A stretch of DNA of 64,000 nucleotides from Closterium sp. NIES-65. Lineage: Eukaryota; Streptophyta; Zygnematophyceae; Desmidiales; Closteriaceae. Numbering within the stretch: position 1 is the first letter of the stretch; the number at the start of each line of letters is the position of its first letter. A model generated the notes under the pieces. That model did no database searches, was not told the DNA's origin, and saw only the letters and a program-made list of their open reading frames with translations. The DNA is taken from the NCBI GenBank assembly GCA_948144175.1, contig CANXME010002337.1, forward strand, positions 1,844,001 through 1,908,000, given 5' to 3'. Both the position numbers and the translations under genes were made by a program. Shown here piece by piece: positions 55,323 to 64,000 of this stretch.

Positions 55323-55368
55323 TGGTATCGAGCAGGTTCCCCTGAGGGAACTGTGCTTAGGGCCCACC
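55323..55368 (+). other. Element K primer site, hairpin and GGGCCCACC
   Basis: TGGTATCGAGCAGGTTCCC at 55323-55341, hairpin GTTCCC-CTGA-GGGAAC at 55336-55351, GGGCCCACC at 55360-55368. Confidence 0.8.
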
Positions 55369-56378
55369 ACTACTTCGAACTTTTTTTTTTTTTTTTTTTT
55401 ACCCGGAGCGCGCTCCGGGCTCTCTCTCTTACCTCTGTCGACCGGCCCTTAGCCGCCCGCGCGCCGCCTGTTTAGGCCTCACGCGGCCAGTGCGCCGCCC
55501 TAGACGCTAGCGCGCCGCCCGTCCCGGCCCCGTGCAGCCCGAGCGCCGCCCTTAGCAGCCCGCGCGCCGCCCTTAGCAGCCCGCGCGCCGCCCTAAGCAG
55601 CCCGCGCCGCTCACCCGGCCCCAGGCCGCCCACGCGCCGTCCGCGCGCCGCCCTTAGCCGCCCGCGCGCTGCCCGCCAGGCCTCAGGCCGCCCACGCTCC
55701 GCCCGCGCGCCGCCCTTAGCCGCCCGAAGCACAGCCCGTGAGCCGCCTGTGAGCCGCCCGTGAGCCGCCCGTGCGCTGCCCGTAGCAGCCCGAAGCGCCG
55801 CCCGTGAGCCGCCCGTGAGCCGCCCGTGAGCCACCCGTCAGCCGCCCGTGAGCCGCCCGTGAGCCGTCCGTCCCGGCCCCGAGCCACCCGTGAACCGCCC
55901 GTGAGCCGCCTGTGCGCCGCCCGTGAACCGCCCGTCCCGGCCCCGAGCCACCCGTGAGCCGCCCACCCTGGTCCCGCTCCCAACCGCCCTCGCGCCACGC
56001 TGTCCCGGCCCTTCGACGCCCGAGCCGCCCGTGCCACCCGCGTCACCCGAGCCGCCCAAGCCGCCTACGCAGCTGAGGAGCCGAGCTGCCCGAGCCACCT
56101 TTGCCGCCCGAGCCGCCCGAGCCGCCTGTACCGCCGAGCGCCCGAGCCGCCCGAGCCGCCCGAGCCGCCCGAGCCGCCCGAGCCGCCTGAGCCGCCCGAG
56201 CCGCCTGAGGAGCCGCGCTGCTGGTCCTGTGGGGCTGCTGTTGCTACTAGGCCGGCAGAGCTGCTGTGTTGCCGTGTTGCTGTGCTGCTGAGCTGCCCGA
56301 CCCGTCCTGTCTGGTGAGCACAGCTCAACTGCTACTGCGTACCCCTTCCCGCACTGCTTGCACTGCTAGTCTGTCGTC
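55369..56378 (+). other. Element K leader
   Basis: A run of 20 Ts (55381-55400) is followed by an 18-bp perfect palindrome CCCGGAGCGCGCTCCGGG (55402-55419), then GC repeats: CGCGCGCCGCCCTTAGC units (55520-55740), GTGAGCCGCCC units (55735-55930), CCGAGCCGC units (56090-56215). Confidence 0.8.
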
Positions 56379-57623
56379 ATGGCTACCCCTAGTATCCTAG
56401 CTTTTGACGCTGAGGGTCGCGCCATTGACTTTGAGGTCTGGGTCGACGACCTGTAGCTGTTCTTACAGTGCGATAGGGCAGACGGTCTTTCTCTCTTTGA
56501 CCTCACCTCTGGCGCCGTCCCTGCCCCTGCTGCTGATGCTGACGCCACTGTTCGCTCACAGTGGGCCACGCGCGATGCTGCTGCACGTCTTGCTGTGCGT
56601 CGCCACCTGCCTACCACTGAGCGCGCGCACTTTAGCCAGTACAAAAGTGCCCAGACCTTGTACGACGCTGTAGTTACGCGCTACTCCTCCCCTGCCACTA
56701 CTGCACTGAGCCGCCTCATGCTCCCCTTCCTCTTCCCTGACCTTGCCGCCTTTCCCACTGTCGCTGATCTCATTACGCACCTCCGCACTAGTGACACTCG
56801 CTACCGCGCTGCGCTTCCTGCTGACTTCTGCGCCAAGAACCCCCCGCCCATGTACATCACTCTCTACTTTTTAGTCACTCGCCTCCCTGACTCCCTTCGT
56901 GTAGTCCGGGACCACTTCCTCGCGGTCTGTCCCACCACCCTCACAGTCGACAGCCTCGAGAAGGCCCTCCTAGCGGCAGAGAAGAGCATAGTCGCTGTAA
57001 GAGCCTCTCGAGGTGACCCCCGCGCCCCCATCTTTGAGGGGTGTTCTCCTTCCCCTCTCCTGCCCTCTGTTGCCTCTACCGCTGCGGCTGACCTCGTGGA
57101 TCTTGAGTCGGTCGGTGCGGCGTCTCCCGCGGGGAGACGCCGCTCTGGCAAGGGCAAGGGGGGCAAGGGAGCGGGTGGGGCCAGCGGGGGCGGTGGCGGT
57201 GGAGGTGGAGGCGGCGGAGGGAGTGGGGGTGGTGGTGGAGGGGGTGGCGGGGGTGGGGGTGCTAGTGGCGGCAAAGGAGGCGGGGGTAGCGGCGGCGATG
57301 GTGGTGGGAGCGGAGGTGGCGGAGGCGGCGGCGGTGGAGGCGGAGGCGGGGGCGGTGGAGGCGGAGGCGGGGGTGGCGGTGGTGGGGGTGGTCGGAGTGG
57401 CACTTCGCAGCGGAGCAGCACTGGGGGTGGTCAGCGCCAGCAGCAGCAGCAGCAGCAGCAGCGTTCTCGCGACATCCCCACCCCTCAGCAGCTCCGTGAG
57501 TGGTACACACAGCGTCAGCGTGGTGGGGGTTTTGGTCCCTCCACCTACGTTCTTCGCACTGGCGACCACGCTGGAGAGCAGTGTGGGGTACCCACACCGC
57601 CCAGCGCTGCTTTGGCCGCTTGA
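56379..57623 (+). pseudogene. Element K gag
   Basis: ATG at 56379. Gag of about 400 residues: N-terminal domain (MATPSILAFDAEGRAIDFEV), ARYSSPAT and LPFLFPDLAAF segments, NPPPMYITLYFLVTRLPDSL, AAEKSIVAVRASRGDP, a glycine-rich tract (57170-57400), a Gln run, TPQQLREWYTQRQRGGG at about 57478-57530 and a knuckle-like region (YVLRTGDHAGEQCG). The only stop is TAG at codon 26 (56454-56456), where relatives have CAG. After 57585 the frame is shifted and ends at TGA 57621-57623. Confidence 0.9.
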
Positions 57624-60117
57624 CGGCACTTGGCGCCAGCAGTTCCCGGAGGCCGCGGAGATCCCCCGCTTGGGAGAGCTGTCTAGGGCTGGTGTAGCTA
57701 TCTTTGATCTTGACTTTGATGCTATCCTTGCTGCCATGTATGCTGTGACCATTAGTGATGAGGGTGACTATTACCAGTGTTTCCCGCCCGACCCGGGCAT
57801 TGGTACTGCTGCTCTAGGTGCCAGTGCGTCTGTGCTCTCAGGTACTGGTGAGGCTGCTCTCTCAGGTACTAGTGAGTCTGCGCTCTCAGGTACTGCTTTG
57901 GCTTCGGCCTCCCACACATTCACCCTTGACTCTGGAGCGTCTCGCTCCTTCTTTCGGGACCGCACCACCCTCACGCCGCTTAGTCGGCCGGTTGCGGTGT
58001 CCCTGTCTGACCCCTCTGGGGGTCCTGTTCTGTCTCGCTTCTCCACAGTCCTCCCGTGTCCGGCGGCTCCCTCTGGCACCCTGTCTGGTCTCTACCTCCC
58101 CTCGTTCTCTACGAACTTGGTGAGTGGTGCTGACCTACAGGATGCGGGAGTCCACCAGTTCACCCCTGCTCGTCAGCGAGTGACGCACTGCACAGAGGCT
58201 AGCACAGGTCGTCACCTGGCTACGTTTACACGTCAGCAAGGGTCAAGCCTGTACACACTGACCACTGCTTCTCCTCCAGTCCCTGAGTCTGGTAGGGTCC
58301 CCTCGTCAGGTCAGGTGTTTGCTGCAGCGTCCAGGTCTGGTCCTGAGTCTGCCCCCTGTTCGTGTCGTCGCCTGTCTCACGAGACTCTCCTCTGGCACCA
58401 CCGCCTGGGTCACCCCTCTCTGCTTCGGCTCAGAGGCATGGCCTCCCGTCTTCTTGTGTCTGGTATTCCCCGGTCCCTCCCTCCCCTTCCTCAGGGCCCT
58501 GGCCCTGCCTGTGTCCCCTGTGTCGAGGGGCGCCAGCGTGCTGCCCCTCACTCCTCCCAGATTCCTCCGACAGAGGATCCGTTGCAAACGCTTCAGATGG
58601 ACGTGTGGGGCCCTGCCCGCGTCCGTGGACTCGGTCACGAGCGCTACTTCCTGTTGGTGGTTGACGACTACTCGCGTTACACCACAGTCTTCCCCTTGCG
58701 CAGCAAGGATGATGTCTCTGAGGTGCTGATCGACTGGATCCGCGCAGCTCGTCTCCAGCTCAGGCAGAGCTTTGGTTCGGACTTTCCTGTGTTGCGTCTG
58801 CACTCAGACAGGGGCGGAGAGTTCTCCTCTTGCCTTCTACGTGCCTACTGTCGTGCGCGAGACATCCGTCAGACCTTCACGCTTCCGGACTCACCGCAGC
58901 AAAATGGGATTGCAGAGCGCCGCTTTGGCATGGTCATGGACGTCGCTCGTACGTCCATGATGCATGCGGCTGCCCCCCATTTTCTGTGGCCGTTTGCGGT
59001 CAGGTACGCGGCGCATCAGATCAACCTCCACCCCAGGGTCTCCAGGCCGAATACCTCCCCAGCCCTGCTGTGGACGGGGAAGGTTGGCGATGCGTCTGCG
59101 TTCAGGGTCTGGGGATCTTGGGCGTTTGTCCGCGACTTGTCTGCGGACAAGCTGTCCCCTCGCGCTGCTCCCTGCGTCTTCCTGGGGTTCCCCCCCGACG
59201 CCCCTGGGTGGCAGTTCTACCACCCCACTTCTCGCCGTGTTCTGTCCTCCCAGGACGTCACGTTCGACGAGTCGGTACCCTACTACCACCTCTTCCCCTA
59301 CCGCACTCCGTCCCTCCCCCCACCCACGCTCTTCTTGGTACCAGGTCCCCCCCCGGTCGACCCCCTTCCCCCTCAGGGTCCTGCCCCTTCAGGTGTGTCC
59401 CAGGTAGACGCGGTCGAGCCGGTCGAGGTCACTGGTGACTCTGGTGTTGCTGTGGGTGCTGAGCCTAGGGGTGCTTTGACTGGGGGTGCTGTCCCTGGGG
59501 GTGCTGAGTCTGGGGGTGCTGAGCCTAGGGGTGTTGAGCCTGGGGGTGCTGAGCCTGGGGGTGCTGAGCCTGGGGGTGCTGAGCCTGGGGGTGCTGAGCC
59601 TGGGGGTGCTGAGCCTGGGGGTGCTGAGCCTGGGGGTACTGAGACTGGAGGTGCTTCGCCTGGAGGTTCTCCGGGTGCTTCGTCTCGCCGAGAGCCTCTC
59701 TCCCCGCAGGAGCTGCGTGAGTGGTTTGCCCGGCGCTGGAGGCGTGCTGCTGGTGCTGGAGGTTCTTCGGCTGCTGAGGGTGCTACTGCCGCGCGTCCTG
59801 GAGGTGCTCGTACTGGGAGTACTGGAGCTGCTGGACCTGCGGGTTCTACTGGAGCTGGTGCTGCTGAGCGTGTTGGTGCTGAGACTACTGCTGGCGGTCC
59901 GGCTGGTAGTGCTCCTTGTGCTGCTGGAGGTTCTGGAGCTACTGGAGGTGCTACTGGAGGTGCCGCTGGAGGTGCTACTGGCAGTTTTAGAGCTACTGGA
60001 GGTGCTGCTGGAGGTGCTACTGGAGCGGGTACTCCTGCTGGGGGTACTGGTGCTGTCCCTGCTGTTTCTGGCGTCACCTCGCGGCCCAGACCGTACTTCA
60101 TTCCCCTCCTGCAGTAG
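57598..60117 (+). pseudogene. Element K protease and integrase
   Basis: In the +1 frame relative to gag. Acidic segment FDLDFDAILAAMYAV, GTGEAALSGTSES repeats, protease box LDSGASRSFF (Asp codon 57928-57930), pre-integrase finger HHRLGH (about 58395) and CVPCVEGRQ (about 58520), integrase core with DVWGP (58600), SDRGGEF (about 58810) and NGIAERR (about 58905), GFPPDAPGWQFYHP, then the linker with GAEPGG repeats and LREWFARRWRR near 59710. It ends at TAG 60115-60117, where relatives have CAG. The single gag-pol frame in I shows that the shift at 57585 is a mutation. Confidence 0.9.
59460..59660 (+). repeat. 15-bp coding repeats in the K linker
   Basis: About thirteen units of GAGCCTGGGGGTGCT encoding EPGGA. 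The same unit, in other copy numbers, is in A, D and I. Confidence 0.9.
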
Positions 60118-61800
60118 GTTCTTGGTCTTACACCTTCTCCTGGTCCTTCTCCTTCTCCCTTAGAGGGTCCACAGCCTGTCCAGTCACAGTCACAGCTACA
60201 GCCTGCCTCCCCTTTGCCTGCTCGTTCTCCCTACGCTGGTCCGACTGGAGGTCTTACTGAGCGTCGTGAGCCTGCGTCTCGTCCTGCGTCGCCTGTTCGT
60301 ACTGCGCGCACTAGTGGTCGCGGTTCGCGTCAGCGTCCTCCTCCTGTCCCTGGCACGCACCGGATGTCTCTGCGTCCGTCTACTGCTCCTCTGCGTGCCC
60401 CTTTGCCTTCTCCTCCTGCTTCCTCTCTTCCTGCTCTTGCCGACCCGGAGTCGGACTCTCTCCGTGCTGCCAGTCCTACTGTCACGCGTCTCCTTGCTAC
60501 TGCCGTCACTGACCCTTCTTTCGAGTCTTCTGCTGCGTCTGCCCTTGTCACTGAGCTCGTCGACTTTGCTGCGCGCTGTCGTCTAGACTACGCTGCTAGT
60601 CTTGTCGCTGAGTCTGAGTCTGCCTTTCCTCCGTCCGTCGGGGGTGAGTGTTCCCTTGGCACGGACGTCCTTGAGGACAGGCAGGAGGAGTTCCAGTGTC
60701 TGGCCGCCGCTTCACCTCATCTCGCGTCTGTACTGCTCGCCCCTGAGGGAGACCCGGATGCACTAGACATCCCGACTCCGCGCTGTTACGCGGAGGCGAT
60801 AGAGGGTCCCTACTCCTCTCAGTGGCAGGCAGCTATGGATGCAGAGATGGCTTCCTGGAGGTCGACAGGCACCTACGTTGATGCTGTTCCCCCTCTTGGG
60901 GCGAACATAGTCAGTGGCATGTTGATCTTCAGGGTGAAGCGGCCGCCGGGTTCTCCGCCTGTCTTCAAGGCGCGTTACGTGGCTCGTGGCTTCAGTCAGC
61001 GGCAGGGAGTTGACTACTTTCAGACCTTCTCTCCCACCCCGAAGATGACCACTCTTCGGGTACTGCTGCACGTTGCTGCTCACCGTGACTACGAGCTGCA
61101 CTCTCTCGACTTCAGCACTGCTTTCTTGCAGGGCAGCCTGCACGAGGAGTTCTGGCTGCGTCGCCCACCTGGCTTCACTGGGTCTTTCCCTCTTGGTACC
61201 CAGTGGAGTCTCCGGCGTCCAGTCTACGGTCTCCGCCAGGCGCCACGTGAGTGGCACGACACACTGAGGACTACACTTGTGGCTCTTGGGTTTGCTCCTT
61301 CTACTGCCGACCCGTCGCTGTTTCTGCGCACCGACACCTCTCTGCCGCCGTTCTACATCCTCGTGTACGTCGACGACTTGGTCTTTGCCACAGCTGACAC
61401 TGCTGGACTCACCTACATGAAGTCCGAGCTGCAGAAGAGACACACGTGCACTGACCTGGGTGAACTGCGCAGCTACCTTGGCTTGCAGATCACCCGGGAC
61501 AGAGCACGCCGCACCATTACCCTGACTCAGTCACACATGGTGCAGCAAGTACTTCAGCGCTTCGGCTACACGTACTCCTCGCCTCAGGCCACTCCTCTGC
61601 CTACTCGCCACTCGCTCTCAGCTCTGCCTTCGGATGAGTCCGTAGAGTCGAGTGGCCCGTATGCAGAGCTTGTTGGCTGCCTCATGTACCTGATGACCTG
61701 CACACGACCTGACCTTGCATACCCTCTCAGCATTCTTGCACGCTATGTTGCTGTTGGGAGACACCGACCAGAGCACATGGCTGCAGCGAAGAGGGTGTAG
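60118..61800 (+). pseudogene. Element K reverse transcriptase
   Basis: Same frame as the integrase part, after the TAG. A Ser/Pro-rich linker, LPSPPASSLPALADPESDSL, FAARCRLDYAASLV, then RT: EAIEGPYSSQW, IFRVKRPPGSPPVF, SPTPKMTTLRVLL, LDFSTAFLQG, WLRRPPGF, PVYGLRQAPREW and YVDDLVFAT (about 61366). It ends at TAG 61798-61800 (a Leu codon, TTG, in relatives) at the start of RNase H. Confidence 0.9.
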
Positions 61801-62349
61801 CGCTACTTGTGCGGTACGTCGGGCATGGGGCTAGTGCTTGGAGGGCGCAGTCCAGTGGTCCTCACCGGGCACGCAGACGCTTCTTGGGCTGACGACCAGA
61901 CTACGCAGCGGTCGTCACAGGGTTACACCTTCAGCCTTGGTTCCGGCTCTGTTTCGTGGCGGGCTACCCGCTCGTCTTCTGTCCTCGGCTCCAGTTGTGA
62001 GGCTGAGATCTACGCCGGGGCTATGGCTGCCCAGGAGCTTCGCTGGCTCACCTACCTGCTGACTGACCTTGGAGAGCCGCCTCGTTCTCCTCCAGTCCTG
62101 TACGTAGACAACAAGGCCATGCTGGCCTTGTGTCGAGAGCAGCGACTGGAGCACAGGACAAAGCACATTGCTCTCCGCTACTTTCTTGCTCGTGAGCTAC
62201 AGCAGCGTGGACAGTTGCGGCTTGCGTACGTGGCCTCTGAGGCCAACACTGCTGATGTCTTCACCAAGGCTCTTGCGCCTTGTGATCATCAGCGCTGCTG
62301 CACGCAGCTGAGTCTTGTGCCTGTCTTGCCTCACTTGCTCACTTCTTGA
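61801..62349 (+). pseudogene. Element K RNase H
   Basis: 182 codons with HADASWADD, SSCEAEIYAGAM, YVDNKAMLAL and ANTADVFTKAL: the complete set of acidic residues. It stops at TGA 62347-62349. Only the TAG at 61798 separates it from RT. Confidence 0.9.
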
Positions 62350-62561
62350 CCTTGCTTGTACCTTCACCTATATATACCCTTGTCCTTACTTGCTTGACTC
62401 TTGTATATCTCTGTATATGATCTTGCATGTGGACTGGCCTTCTGGCCTTTGAACTTGTGCTCGGAATGTGTGGTGACTTTGTGATCCACCCTGAGCTTTG
62501 CTTTGCTTTGCTTGACTGGTCTTGTGACCCCTTGTTCTCCCCCACTTTGCCTATGGGGGTG
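62350..62561 (+). other. Element K 3' non-coding region
   Basis: Hairpin GGCC-TTCT-GGCC at 62436-62447 inside a segment (GCATGTGGACTGGCC) shared with the relatives; polypurine tract TATGGGGGTG at 62552-62561. Confidence 0.8.
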
Positions 62562-62693
62562 TGTCAGAACATTATAGCTTACTTATTTGTGTAGGCTATA
62601 GTAGGGTATCCCATAGGGGGTACAACCCAATTAGGGTTTCCTATTTGTACTCACTTCGTTCATAGTCATTCCATTCTCGTTCTATTCTTCTCA
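62562..62693 (+). repeat. Element K 3' LTR
   Basis: 132 bp, two differences from the 5' LTR. Confidence 0.95.
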
Positions 62694-62719
62694 GATGGGG
62701 CCAACAACTCCTGTTGACA

Positions 62720-63615
62720 TAATAATGTGCTATATATGTAAAATATATTTATATTATGGAGTGTTTGTAGAGTAGTTTGTTCGGCAGGGTTGTACTATTC
62801 GTAATAATATTTCTATTTTTCATGTAAAAAATACGAAATGTACTATCCGAATATAAAAAATCAGGTCAAACAACCAAAACTAAACAGCAATAGAACATAA
62901 TATGCTACATCGAACTAAAGGAACATGCAAAATCAGTTACAATTGCGTTTAGCAATACAGGGTCTACAACTGGGCAGTACAATTTCGACAGGTGCACGTC
63001 ATCGCAACCTGATTGTTATGGAAAGATCACACGATGGATCAACATCCCAATAATTCGCCGACGAATTGTGCGATGATGAACGTGGTGTGCCAACTAACCT
63101 GAGACAGCCGCGTGTCGAAAATGGTGTCTGACAACAGACGATTCGCAGCGAATGGTAATTAGCTCTGACAGAAATATCTCCTGACAGACATTCCTTCGCA
63201 CCCAACACGGAATCGGTAATACATAGGTCGCTGAGACACATGCGATTTCGCATCACAGCTTCTATGCAATCAGCAACCAATGCTGAACTGTTCGATTTCG
63301 CACACAGCTGATGAACAAATTAGAATGCACCAACACCCAGTCGCCTTTCAATGAACATCCCCTGCCCATGCAGCTGTCCCTACGACTGAGGATGTGTTGC
63401 AATTGCCGGCCGATGAGTATCTTCATCGCAGGTTTACGGTTGGGTGCCCAGACCTGAAGAAACATTGCAGCAGGCCCATCAGCAACCTGCGAAAAAGGTA
63501 TCTTAGTAAGTAGCCGTGACATATATTTTTTCGTCGCACATTCTTGGGATGCTGTGACCTGCCAAACTCTCATTGTCACACCGATTTTGACTCCTCACGC
63601 CGCTGCCTAGGCGTA
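62720..63615. other. AT-rich non-transposon sequence
   Basis: 62720-62900 is strongly AT-rich. Minus-strand frames at 62999-63280 and 63262-63579 are open for 90-105 codons but have no recognisable domain. Confidence 0.4.
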
Positions 63616-63972
63616 ATGCGTTTTCTGGGGCGTGCCGCCGCATGCTCTAGTAACGGAGCTTCCGTTCTCCTCCTCGCAGCCCTCACGCTCACTGTCGGCG
63701 CTGCTGCTTGCCCCCTTTTCAGCGCTACTACTACTAGTACTAATCGCCCAACGCCGCGGCGAGATGCCCCACAGCGACTTCTGTCCAAACAACGCCTGCT
63801 GTCTCGCGCTCGACCCAGCCGCGCCCATCCGCGCCTGACGCTCAACTCTCTTTTCGCCGCAACCAGCGGCGCTGCCGTGGCCGACGCGAGCACTGAAATC
63901 GTTCTCGAAAACTCGCAGTGTGAGTCGGTTGTCCAGTCAGAGGCTCTCAGCGAGCTTCCTCACGCGATATAA
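63616..63972 (+). CDS. Possible small secreted protein or first exon
   Basis: ATG at 63616, 118 codons to TAA 63970-63972. The N-terminus (MRFLGRAAACSSNGASVLLL, then AALTLTVGAAACPLF) looks like a signal peptide with a hydrophobic core; the rest is Arg/Ser/Ala-rich, with no family recognised. The opposite strand is also open (63576-63893), so the coding strand is uncertain. Confidence 0.3.
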   Translation: MRFLGRAAACSSNGASVLLLAALTLTVGAAACPLFSATTTSTNRPTPRRDAPQRLLSKQRLLSRARPSRAHPRLTLNSLFAATSGAAVADASTEIVLENSQCESVVQSEALSELPHAI

Positions 63973-64000
63973 ATCCTCGCATTCCGAGTGGGAGTCCGAG

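Larger units (their letters stand above)
55191..62693 (+). mobile_element. Element K: full-length, young A-type copia retrotransposon
   Basis: 7503 bp. LTRs 55191-55322 and 62562-62693 (132 bp) differ at two positions. Target duplication GATGG at 55186-55190 and 62694-62698. Primer site, leader, gag, protease, integrase, RT and RNase H are all present. The visible lesions are three TAG codons (56454, 60115, 61798) and one frameshift near 57585. This is the best reference copy for the superfamily. Confidence 0.95.
54774..62719 (-). mobile_element. Element M: J-type LTR fragment, split by K
   Basis: 54774-55190 and 62694-62719. The plus-strand CCACGAGGTCGGCTCCGCCC and CAAGCGAGGATGG at 55160-55190, and after K GGGGCCAACAACTCCTGTTGACA, are the reverse complement of the first 60 bp of a J LTR (TGTCAACxGGAG, TTTGGCCCCGTCCTCGC). 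The internal part is rich in GTCGACC and GGCGCC but diverged from J. Its other end is missing at the boundary with I. Confidence 0.7.

Noticed and set aside
57585..57623. Programmed +1 frameshift between gag and pol in K
   Set aside because: Element I has gag and protease in one continuous frame, and K differs from it by a lost base at this place, so it is a mutation.
56454..61800. All three premature stops in K are TAG, two of them at Gln codons, suggesting TAG is reassigned to Gln as in some green algae
   Set aside because: The third TAG replaces a Leu codon. J and H frames appear to end at TAG in the expected place, and other copies have TAA and TGA stops too. C-to-T decay explains it more simply.

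Overview
This window looks like repeat-rich nuclear DNA of a green-lineage eukaryote, perhaps a green or streptophyte alga. The evidence is plant-type Ty1/copia and chromodomain Ty3/gypsy retrotransposons, tRNA-iMet-like primer sites, and a C-terminal exon resembling plant PC-esterase (trichome-birefringence-like) proteins. The species assignment is inference. There are no operons, rRNA, tRNA or CRISPR arrays that I could recognise.

About 85-90% of the window is nested LTR retrotransposons. I name them here by letter. A (minus strand, 1-5501 and 12662-13536, cut by the window edge) is split by B (minus, 5502-12661) inserted in its 5' leader. C (minus, 15198-17415, 24228-24691, 36028-36699) is split by D (minus, 17416-24227, target duplication AGAAT, identical LTRs) and by E (plus, 24692-36027). 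E in turn carries a solo LTR S (25073-25930, duplication CCGTC), a truncated minus-strand element F (about 27727-30311) and a gypsy chromovirus G (30900-34950, duplication CCCGT). H (minus, 36145-39949) is a second copy of C in tandem, sharing the middle LTR. J (plus, 43166-47911) is a different copia family with LTRs of about 1 kb. I (minus, 48296-54773) is a rearranged relative of A. K (plus, 55191-62693, duplication GATGG, LTRs differing at 2 of 132 positions) is the best-preserved element and sits inside a J-type LTR fragment, M.

A, B, D, E, F, I and K form one superfamily: short LTRs of 120-137 bp, a variant iMet primer site, a long GC-repeat leader, a glycine-rich gag, and a gag-PR-IN-RT-RNase H order with a repeat-filled linker between integrase and reverse transcriptase. 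Two gag types exist (A/E/I/K versus B/F), and D has lost a recognisable gag N-terminus. Every pol reading frame seen is interrupted, so no element is obviously autonomous, although K needs few changes to explain its state.

The non-transposon islands are 13537-15197 (three 177-bp tandem units), 39950-43165 (15-bp and 30-bp minisatellites and the PC-esterase exon), 47912-48295 (CTG repeat) and 62720-64000 (AT-rich, with a possible secreted small ORF). The most interesting unexplained signals are two RNA hairpins conserved by compensatory change across the superfamily (one beside the primer site with a following GGGCCCACC palindrome, one before the polypurine tract), and a short LREW motif found in both gag and pol of nearly every member.
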